The notes under the pieces: generated by a model
Told to the model about the DNA's origin: nothing
The model's input: only the letters and a program-made list of their open reading frames with translations
Database searches by the model: none
NCBI GenBank assembly: GCA_905203045.1
Contig: CAJKUH010000009.1
Span: 1 to 64,000 of the forward strand
Direction of reading: 5' to 3'
Length of the DNA: 64,000 bases
Origin: an uncultured Eggerthella sp.
GTDB lineage: Bacteria; Actinomycetota; Coriobacteriia; Coriobacteriales; Eggerthellaceae
Translations under genes and position numbers: made by a program
Shown: piece by piece, positions 57,818-64,000 of the stretch
Layout: every line of letters begins with the position of its first letter
Numbering within the stretch: position 1 is the first letter of the stretch

Positions 57818-59640
57818 GCTCGGCTCCTTCCGCCCTTGAATGCACCGTAGCCGAAGTGATCGCACCCCAGGCAACGGCCTGCTTCTTGCAACATTTCCTC
57901 TTCGGACATGCCGATTTCGCACAGCTCGAAATCGCAGCTGCGCTCAGCGCCGGGGCGCTCTTTCATGGTCACGCGGCCGCAGGGCACGCGATCGGCCAGG
58001 TTCGGCGTGGGAATCTCGACGTCGCAGCGGATCTCGTGCTTGCCGCCCAGGTACGTGTCGATGGCGCGTGCAGCAACCTTGCCGCCCTCGATGGCGCGGA
58101 TGACCGTTGCCGGGCCCCAGCAGCAGTCGCCGCCGGTGAAGAACCCGGGCTTTTCGGGGATGCTGGAATCGGGCTGTGCTTGAATCTCGTTCCACTTGCA
58201 GGGCAGGCCGAACTCCTCGAATGCGGCAGAGTCGATGTTCTGGCCGATTGCCACGATGATAGTGGTGGCGGGAATGCGAACCTCGGGCTTGCTTGCGGCC
58301 TTAGGCGAGGGGCGTCCGCCGCGCACGGTGGAAATCATCTGGGGCTGGCCCCACAGCGCTACGGCGTGGCCTTCGTCGTTCACTTCGACGTGCGCCGGCG
58401 CCACCAGTTCCATGAGCTCGCAACCGTCTTCGATGGCGCCATCGATTTCCTCGTCGAGCGCCGTCATGTCAGCGCGACGGCGACGGTAGACGATTTTCAC
58501 CGACTTGGCGCCCATGCGGCAGGCGCTGCGTGCGGCGTCCATGGCAACGTTGCCGCCGCCAACAACCACAACGTCTTGGCCGGACAGATCGGCGATGTCG
58601 CCGTCGCCGATTGCGCGCAGCATGGATACGGCGGGCACCACGCCTGCCGCATCTTCGCCTTCGATGCGCAGCTTCTTGTCGGAGTGCGCACCGATACATA
58701 CATATACGGCGTCGTAATCGCGCTCAAGATCGGCGATTGCCACGTCTTTGCCAACGGAAACGCCCAGTTTTACCTCAATGCCCAGCGAAGTGATGTGGGC
58801 GATTTCGGTGTCGAGCAGCGTCTTGGGCAAGCGGTAGTTGGGGATGCCGTAGCGCAGCATGCCGCCCAGCTTGGCGCGCTGCTCGTATACCGTCACGGAA
58901 TGGCCCATGCGGGTAAGGTAGTACGCCGCGGTAAGGCCGCCGGGGCCGCCGCCGATAACGGCAACCTTCTTGCCGGTGGGCTCGCCAATCTCGACGGTGC
59001 GGTCGGCCGTTTCATGGTCGCAGGCGTAGCGCTTCAGGCCGCGGATGTTCACGGCAGAGTCGACGAAGCTGCGTCGACACGTGTTTTCGCACGGATGCTC
59101 GCATACATAGGCGCAGGCGCTGGGGAAGGGGTTGTCCTTGCAGATGAGCTCGATGGCGTCGTCAAAGCGGCCCGCGCGCACCAGGGCGATGTAACCGGGG
59201 ATATCGACGTTCGCCGGGCATCCCTGAACGCAGGGAACGGGATGGTCGGATGTGCACAGGCAGCGTCCCTCGGCGTGAAGCTCGAAGTCTTCGCGGAAGG
59301 CCTTTGCACTGGTGAGCGCCATTTCGGCTGCCTGGGTGCCAATGGCGCAGTCGGCGGAAACGCGTACGTTTTCGGCAAGGGATTCGATGCGGGCAAGGTC
59401 GGCCTCGGTTGCGGTGCCTTCCAGCACGCCGTCGAGCAGGGACTCGATTTGCGCCAGGCCGATGCGACAGGGAACGCACTTGCCGCAGGTTTGCGTGCGG
59501 CAAAGGGCGATAAGGCCACGCGTCACATCAACGGGGCAGGTACCTTGAGGGTGCGATGCCAGGCGGCGTGCCATGTCCTGGCACACGCCGCGTACGGTGC
59601 GTTCCGCAGCACTCGAGGTACGGATTTCCAATGGGCTCAT
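57811..59640 (-). CDS. NuoF/GltD-like flavoprotein, hydrogenase partner
   Basis: A 609-residue iron-sulfur flavoprotein. Residues about 1-110 contain CGKCVPCRIGL (52-62), the [4Fe-4S] binding motif found at the end of NuoF. A GltD-like N-terminal iron-sulfur domain follows (about 130-230, CVQGCPANVDIPGYI and CEHPCENTCRR), then a FAD fold VAVIGGGPGGLTAAYYL (about 245) and a second nucleotide fold VVVVGGGNVAMDAARSA (about 375). A short C-terminal Cys motif CLGCDH follows. There is no NuoE- or FMN-NuoF-like part. The layout is close to the NfnB/GltD electron-transfer proteins, and the gene order suggests it brings electrons from NAD(P)H to HydA. Start ATG 59640 with GAGGAG upstream. Confidence 0.88.
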   Translation of the reverse strand: MSPLEIRTSSAAERTVRGVCQDMARRLASHPQGTCPVDVTRGLIALCRTQTCGKCVPCRIGLAQIESLLDGVLEGTATEADLARIESLAENVRVSADCAIGTQAAEMALTSAKAFREDFELHAEGRCLCTSDHPVPCVQGCPANVDIPGYIALVRAGRFDDAIELICKDNPFPSACAYVCEHPCENTCRRSFVDSAVNIRGLKRYACDHETADRTVEIGEPTGKKVAVIGGGPGGLTAAYYLTRMGHSVTVYEQRAKLGGMLRYGIPNYRLPKTLLDTEIAHITSLGIEVKLGVSVGKDVAIADLERDYDAVYVCIGAHSDKKLRIEGEDAAGVVPAVSMLRAIGDGDIADLSGQDVVVVGGGNVAMDAARSACRMGAKSVKIVYRRRRADMTALDEEIDGAIEDGCELMELVAPAHVEVNDEGHAVALWGQPQMISTVRGGRPSPKAASKPEVRIPATTIIVAIGQNIDSAAFEEFGLPCKWNEIQAQPDSSIPEKPGFFTGGDCCWGPATVIRAIEGGKVAARAIDTYLGGKHEIRCDVEIPTPNLADRVPCGRVTMKERPGAERSCDFELCEIGMSEEEMLQEAGRCLGCDHFGYGAFKGGRSRAW

Positions 59641-59940
59641 GGAATTCTCCTCGGTTTGTATGGTCTGAGCTGGTTGGTTTCCAGCCTTGTGCACGCGGCC
59701 TGCCGGGGAACCCGGCGCTTTGTCCTTTGGCGCGCATGCTTATACGAAGTATATCAACGCACAAGGGCGAACGGGCTTGCTTTACCGATGAACGGTAGGT
59801 AAACGTTTGATAGGGAAAGAAAACGCAATCTCTTAACCTAAAGGTAAAAAATTGTTTCCAATACGTTAAAATACGAACGTTTTGTCTGCGGCGATTTACG
59901 CGGCGCAGGCGGTATCAGTATTGGAATCAAAGGAACTATC
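59641..59940. promoter_or_regulatory. Divergent promoter region of the hydrogenase and nucleoside operons
   Basis: AT-rich 300-bp gap between two divergent operons. It contains TTTACC (59781-59786) paired with GGTAAA (59798-59803), enclosing TACCG-ATGAA-CGGTA, and ACGTT (59863-59867) with AACGT (59876-59880). These are likely operators, but no regulator was identified and no clear -35/-10 pair was assigned. Confidence 0.4.
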
Positions 59941-60882
59941 GTGACGAAAAAAATCATTCTCGATTGCGATCCCGGTCATGACGACGCGGTTGCTTTGCTT
60001 CTGGCGTTGGGCAATCCGGAAATCGAGCTTGTCGGTGTAACCACGGTGGGAGGCAACCAGAGCCTCGACAAGGTTACGTACAACGCACGCGCGGTCTTGG
60101 AAAAGGCGCATGCAACGCATATCCCCGTATATGCCGGTTGCGATCGCCCCATCGTTCGCCCGCAGGAAGTTGCCGCTTCCATCCATGGCGAAAGCGGTCT
60201 TGACGGCGTGGAGCTTCCCGAGCCTACTCGCCCGCTGGAAGAAAAGCACGCAGTCAACTACATCGTGGAAACCATCATGGCTGCCGAGCCCGGCACCATC
60301 ACGTTGGTGCCCACCGGCCCGCTTACGAACATCGCCATGGCTGTTCGCATGGAGCCCCGCATCGTGGAGCGCGTGAAAGAGGTTGTCCTCATGGGCGGCG
60401 GCTATCACGAGGGCAACTGGAGCGCGGTTGCCGAATTCAACATCAAGGTAGATCCCGAAGCGGCCCATATCGTGTTCAACGAGCCGTGGCCGCTTACCAT
60501 GGTGGGCCTTGACCTTACCCATCAGGCCCTGTGCACGCCTGCCGTGCAGAAGCAGATCGAGGAAGTGGGCACGCCGCTGGCCATGTTCGTTTCCGGCTTG
60601 ATGGACTTCTTCCGCAAAACCTATCAGGACAACCAGGACTTCGTGGACCCGCCGGTGCACGACCCCTGCACGGTTGCCTACCTGATCGACCCCACCTGCG
60701 TGCAGACCCGCCGCTGCCCGCTTGACGTGGAAATCCACAGCGAGCTTACCCTTGGCATGACCGTTGCCGACCTGCGCGGCCCCGAGCCTTCCGCCGAGGA
60801 ATGCCACACCCAGGTGGCAACGAAGCTCGACTTCGACAAATTCTGGAACCTTGTAACCGATGCAATCAAAAGGATTGGCTAA
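59941..60882 (+). CDS. Ribonucleoside hydrolase
   Basis: A 313-residue inosine-uridine-type nucleoside hydrolase that splits nucleosides to base and ribose. The calcium-binding signature DCDPGHDDAVALLLAL (8-23) is intact, along with the VPTGPLTNIAMA and VVLMGGGYHEGNWSAVAEFNIKVDPEAA stretches and a C-terminal HDPCTVAYLI with the catalytic His. Starts at GTG 59941 with AAAGGAAC upstream. It opens an operon with an MFS transporter (gap of 6 nt) and a ribokinase; together these import nucleosides, release ribose and phosphorylate it. Confidence 0.94.
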   Translation: MTKKIILDCDPGHDDAVALLLALGNPEIELVGVTTVGGNQSLDKVTYNARAVLEKAHATHIPVYAGCDRPIVRPQEVAASIHGESGLDGVELPEPTRPLEEKHAVNYIVETIMAAEPGTITLVPTGPLTNIAMAVRMEPRIVERVKEVVLMGGGYHEGNWSAVAEFNIKVDPEAAHIVFNEPWPLTMVGLDLTHQALCTPAVQKQIEEVGTPLAMFVSGLMDFFRKTYQDNQDFVDPPVHDPCTVAYLIDPTCVQTRRCPLDVEIHSELTLGMTVADLRGPEPSAEECHTQVATKLDFDKFWNLVTDAIKRIG

Positions 60883-60888
60883 CCAACA

Positions 60889-62307
60889 ATGACTGAAACT
60901 AAAGAAAAGATGCTCGACGAAGGCGGCAAGTCCATCGTCGGTCTTATGGTGGCGCTTCTTGTTGCCATCTTCGCTTTCCAGCTGAACGCTTCCATGCTTT
61001 CGCCGGCGCTGGCAACCATGCAGATCGAGCTGAACAGCACGGCAACCGAGATCGGCAACACCCAGACGGTGTTCTTCACCGCTGCTGCGTTGTTCTCGCT
61101 GTTCCTTCCCCGCCTGGCCGACATCGCCGGCCGTAAGAAGGTTCTGTGTGGCATGCTTACCATCACGGGCATCGGCTGCGTGGTTTCCGCTGCTGCCGCC
61201 GACGTGAACATGCTGATGATCGGCCGTGTTATGCAGGGCGTTGCCGGCCCGGTTGTTCCCATGTGCCTGATCATGCTGCACAACCAGGTTCGCGAAGAGG
61301 CCCGCTATACCAAGCTGATGGCCATCCTCACCTCCGTTAACGGCGGTATCGCCGGCGTTGACGCCCTGCTGGGCGGCTGGCTTGCCGGCAACTTCGGCTT
61401 CCGTTCGGTGTTCATCACCATGGCCGCCGTTGCCGCTGTGGCTGTTGTGCTGGTTGTTATCTGCTCGAAGGAAAGCACCGCAGAGGAAACCCCGAAGATG
61501 GACTGGGCCGGCGTGTTCACGCTGGGCATCGCCTTCTTGGCGGCGTACCTGGCCATCAACGAGATCCAGAAGCTTGCTGCCGCCGACCTTTCCCTCACTC
61601 TTGTTCTGATCGTGGTTGCCGCCATCTTCTTCATCGCGTTCTGGAACATCGAGAAGAGGAAGAGCGCTCCTATGGTTTCGACGCATTACCTGAAGCAGCG
61701 CCGCACGTGGGGCCTGCTGCTTACCACGCTGCTTACCATGACCGGCGTTTTCGCCATCATGAACGGCGTTGTGCCTGCTATTGCCCAGGATCCCGAAATG
61801 GGCGTTAACATGGGCGCCGACGTGGTTTCCTTCGCAACGCTTACCCCTTATGCGTTGCTCGGCCTGGTATTCGGTCCTGTTGCCGGCGTTCTGGCAAGCA
61901 AGTTCGGCTACCACAAGGTTCTGCGTGGCGGCCTCGTATTCAGCCTCATCGGCGCACTGTTCGGCATCTTCGTTGCCAACAACGCAAGCGTTGCCGTTCT
62001 GGTTGTTATCTCCGTTATCCTGGGTATTGCATATGCAGGTACCGCCAACATCATGCTCAACGGCCTGGGCATCGTGCTTTCCCCGAAGGACAACCCGGGT
62101 TATCTTCCTGGCATGAACGCTGGTGCGTTCAACCTGGGCGCGGGCCTTTCCTTCGCTATCCTGTATGCCGCCATGGATACCATCACGGCTACGAGCGGCG
62201 CTGCCGCCGGTTACGCTGCTTCCATGATCGCCGGTGCGATCTTGCTGGTTGCCGCGCTGGCCGTTTCGTTCCTCATCCCCAAGGAATCCGAGGCTGACAA
62301 CTCTTAA
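60889..62307 (+). CDS. MFS transporter in a nucleoside salvage operon
   Basis: A 472-residue, 12 to 14-helix major facilitator resembling the DHA2-like branch. Loop 2-3 has LPRLADIAGRKKVL, and VMQGVAGPVVPMCLIMLHNQV corresponds to helix 4. DHA2 proteins usually export drugs, but the position directly between a nucleoside hydrolase gene and a ribokinase gene points to nucleoside uptake. The substrate is inferred only from context. A modest ribosome site precedes the ATG; coupling to the upstream gene is likely. Confidence 0.82.
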   Translation: MTETKEKMLDEGGKSIVGLMVALLVAIFAFQLNASMLSPALATMQIELNSTATEIGNTQTVFFTAAALFSLFLPRLADIAGRKKVLCGMLTITGIGCVVSAAAADVNMLMIGRVMQGVAGPVVPMCLIMLHNQVREEARYTKLMAILTSVNGGIAGVDALLGGWLAGNFGFRSVFITMAAVAAVAVVLVVICSKESTAEETPKMDWAGVFTLGIAFLAAYLAINEIQKLAAADLSLTLVLIVVAAIFFIAFWNIEKRKSAPMVSTHYLKQRRTWGLLLTTLLTMTGVFAIMNGVVPAIAQDPEMGVNMGADVVSFATLTPYALLGLVFGPVAGVLASKFGYHKVLRGGLVFSLIGALFGIFVANNASVAVLVVISVILGIAYAGTANIMLNGLGIVLSPKDNPGYLPGMNAGAFNLGAGLSFAILYAAMDTITATSGAAAGYAASMIAGAILLVAALAVSFLIPKESEADNS

Positions 62308-62522
62308 GATCTCGATCGCCTATGGACGATCGAACGTTCGCAAGAGGCGCGGTGAGGCTGCGCGAAATGTTGGCGGCGCAGATGGGTGCCAAGCGGGCTG
62401 GTCGCACGAAGTGCGCCTGGTGCTTGCTTTCGCCCCGTCGGCGCTTGCCGGCGTTTCGCTTTCCGTTTTGTTCGGACCTGCATTTTGGTCTCGAATCTTT
62501 TCTTGATTAAAAGGAGCTCGAT

Positions 62523-63422
62523 ATGAGCAAGGTAGTTGTTTTCGGTAGCTTGAACATGGATCTTTCCATCGAAAGCGATCATATGCCGGTGATGGGGGAA
62601 ACCATCATGGGGCGTTGCTTCATCACGAATCCTGGTGGCAAAGGGGCTAACCAGGCGGTTGCCTCGGCAAAGCTCGGTGCTGAAGTGGTGATGCTGGGCG
62701 CCGTGGGCGAAGACGCTTTCGGCGACCAGATGATTGCCGCCCTTGCCGAAGAAGGCGTGCAGTGCGATCGCATCCAGCGTGTGGCCGATCTAGCAACGGG
62801 CGTCGCCCTTATCACCCGTGTGCAGGGCGACAACTTCATCGTGCTCGGCTCGGGGGCAAACGCGGCGCCCACTGCCGAAGGGGTCCGTTCCTCGCTTGAC
62901 GAGGTTGCCCGAGGTGGCGATGTGTTCCTGACTCAGCTGGAATGCGACTTCGATGCCACGATGGAAACGCTGCGCGATGCTCACGACCGTGGCATGTACA
63001 CGGTGCTGAATCCTGCTCCTGCGCGCAAGCTGCCCGAATGGGTATATGACTGCCTTGACATGGTGGTGGTAAACGAAAGCGAGTGCGAGATCCTGACGGG
63101 CATCTATCCTGACGATGACGCAACCGCCAAAACCGCCATGGAAAAGCTTGCGGCTGCGGGCGTTGGCACAGTAGTGGTAACGCTGGGCGAGCGCGGTTCG
63201 GCGGTTCTTTCGCGCGGTAAGTTCCTTAAGGCTACGTCGTGCAGGGTAAATGCCATCGACACCACCTGTGCGGGCGATACCTACATCGGCGCTTTGGTGG
63301 CAAGCTATGCCCGCGGCGTCACGATCGAGGAAGCCATCGACCTGGCAACCAAGGCTTCCGCTTTGGCTACCACGAAAATCGGCGCACAGCAGTCCATTCC
63401 TCATTTGGAGGACGTGAAGTAG
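62523..63422 (+). CDS. rbsK: Ribokinase
   Basis: A 299-residue PfkB-family kinase. SLNMDLSI near the N terminus, NPGGKGANQAVASAKLG (the sugar-binding GG motif), and DTTCAGDTYIGAL with the catalytic Asp are present. In the anion hole the usual GAGD or AAGD reads CAGD. The 215-bp gap after the MFS gene contains CGATCG repeats and GC-rich inverted repeats but no gene. AAGGAGC is 7 nt upstream of the ATG. Confidence 0.93.
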   Translation: MSKVVVFGSLNMDLSIESDHMPVMGETIMGRCFITNPGGKGANQAVASAKLGAEVVMLGAVGEDAFGDQMIAALAEEGVQCDRIQRVADLATGVALITRVQGDNFIVLGSGANAAPTAEGVRSSLDEVARGGDVFLTQLECDFDATMETLRDAHDRGMYTVLNPAPARKLPEWVYDCLDMVVVNESECEILTGIYPDDDATAKTAMEKLAAAGVGTVVVTLGERGSAVLSRGKFLKATSCRVNAIDTTCAGDTYIGALVASYARGVTIEEAIDLATKASALATTKIGAQQSIPHLEDVK

Positions 63423-63472
63423 CAGGCTGCCGCGCATTGCAAATACTGCGGAGAGGTTTATCCGTATATGGT

Positions 63473-63505
63473 GAGGGCTCGCTTTTGGCGGGCCCTCTTC
63501 TTGTG
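63473..63505 (+). terminator. Terminator of the nucleoside operon
   Basis: GAGGGCTCGC at 63473-63482 pairs with GCGGGCCCTC at 63488-63497 (one mismatch), followed by TTCTTGTG. A modest U-run. Confidence 0.7.
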
Positions 63506-63543
63506 TTCGTACGCGGGTATGTACGGGCGTTTTTCTTGCGTGA

Positions 63544-63677
63544 TTTGGCAAAATAGGCCGCTAAAGTACGATGCCGCCCGCTGAAAAGTCCAAATAGCCT
63601 AGAAATCAGGGAGTTTGTTGATGCTTTCCGGCCTTAGGCAGCGTGTTTATCGTACTTTAGCGCCTTTATTTGCCAAA
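63544..63677. repeat. Inverted-repeat element E
   Basis: A 134-bp element with imperfect 29-bp ends. Each arm runs TTTGGCAAA, a variable 7-nt middle, and GCTAAAGTACGAT (left 63544-63572; right 63649-63677). The centre has no reading frame. The outer end TTGGCAAAATA is shared with element D. It lies between the rbsK terminator and the opposing hydF gene. Confidence 0.65.
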
Positions 63678-63715
63678 CGGGGGCCAATATTTGGCGCAAA
63701 GGAGAAGGAGGGCGC

Positions 63716-64000
63716 TTACCTCTGCTTTCCTGCCTTTGCCAAAAAAGCCTCCATGCCCGGGAATGCCTTGATAGACCGGTCGAATACGCCCATCAGGTAG
63801 GCCAGGGTGAGTCCATAGTTGGAAACGGGCACGCCGGCGTTTACGCAGGCTTGGATTCTCGAAAGAACGGCGCGGCGATTGAAGGTGCAGCCACCGCAGT
63901 GGATAACCAAGTCGTAACTGGAAAGGTTTTCCGGGAAATCGACGCCGCGCACGTTGTCGATGGCGAGCCCCTGTCCGATACGGGCGCGCAGAAGGCGCGG
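63716..64000 (-). CDS. hydF: [FeFe]-hydrogenase maturation GTPase HydF, 3' part
   Basis: The minus strand is open from the window edge to a TAG-type stop at 63716, about 94 residues, with no start in the window that would give a full protein. DFPENLSSYDLVIHCGGCTFNRR matches the C-terminal iron-sulfur and dimerisation domain of HydF, including the CGGC pair. HydF is a scaffold that carries the H-cluster precursor to HydA. The GTPase part should lie beyond the window. Its closeness to the hydA operon is consistent with a hydrogenase region. Confidence 0.85.
   Translation of the reverse strand, partial: PRLLRARIGQGLAIDNVRGVDFPENLSSYDLVIHCGGCTFNRRAVLSRIQACVNAGVPVSNYGLTLAYLMGVFDRSIKAFPGMEAFLAKAGKQR

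Noticed and set aside
57856..59802. A 648-codon plus-strand open frame opposite the flavoprotein gene
   Set aside because: The minus strand has clear catalytic motifs and a ribosome site. The plus-strand product is Ala/Val/Gly-rich with no motif.
59896..61914. A 672-codon minus-strand open frame opposite the nucleoside hydrolase and MFS genes
   Set aside because: It spans two well-defined genes and an intergenic boundary and has no recognisable domain.
1..64000. CRISPR arrays, tRNA or rRNA genes, prophage modules
   Set aside because: No regularly spaced repeats, cloverleaf-like sequences with CCA-type ends, or phage structural genes were seen on either strand by eye.

Overview
The window looks like the chromosome of an anaerobic actinobacterium of the Coriobacteriia, most likely Eggerthellaceae. 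The grounds are moderately high GC, strong AGGAGG-type ribosome binding sites with frequent GTG and TTG starts, an M3-type [FeFe] hydrogenase with hydF nearby, bacterial Elp3, and many small regulator-plus-MFS modules. Genus cannot be fixed from sequence alone. No rRNA, tRNA, CRISPR array or prophage is visible.

Layout. 0-9 kb: a GGDEF/PAS/EAL signalling protein; a PiT phosphate transporter, small membrane protein and universal stress protein operon; a metallo-beta-lactamase-fold hydrolase; TatD; a small phosphodiesterase. 9-17 kb: a complete tryptophan operon trpE-G-D-C-F-B-A behind a tryptophan T-box leader, with a hairpin-rich 283 bp spacer between trpF and trpB. 17-24 kb: Ser-rich membrane protein, MFS exporter, cell-wall-anchored beta-helix surface protein, and a serine recombinase whose gene is flanked by 13-bp inverted repeats. 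24-33 kb: MarR and LysR regulators, a DUF6282-type protein with a 6-TM protein, PepF, Elp3 and a second PiT transporter. 33-48 kb: FMN-type small protein, purL, a metE-like gene remnant, LysR, EttA, GpmA, a DUF2130 protein, two MFS transporters and a WYL regulator. 48-55 kb: a block whose codon use differs from its surroundings, holding a frameshifted ATPase, a TetR/MBL/MATE module and dihydroxyacetone kinase genes; diverged direct repeats lie at both ends of its first 4.4 kb. 55-64 kb: TcdA, a two-gene [FeFe] hydrogenase operon, a ribonucleoside salvage operon (nucleoside hydrolase, MFS, ribokinase) and the 3' end of hydF.

How the genes connect. The trp operon is complete for chorismate to tryptophan and is controlled by uncharged tRNA-Trp through the T-box. 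HydA with its NuoF/GltD-like flavoprotein partner probably couples H2 to NAD(P)(H); HydF helps build the active site. Nucleoside hydrolase and ribokinase release and phosphorylate ribose. DhaKL plus DhaM suggests PTS-driven dihydroxyacetone phosphorylation.

The most unusual signal is in the intergenic DNA. Two homologous ~200 bp elements (5835-6033 and 9324-9534) form the same long, interrupted hairpin: internal loops are conserved while the stems differ by compensatory changes. At least four other long inverted-repeat elements of different sequence sit between genes (14671-14843, 16999-17149, 40777-40864, 63544-63677). A second strong candidate is the self-contained invertible-cassette arrangement around the serine recombinase next to the surface-protein gene.
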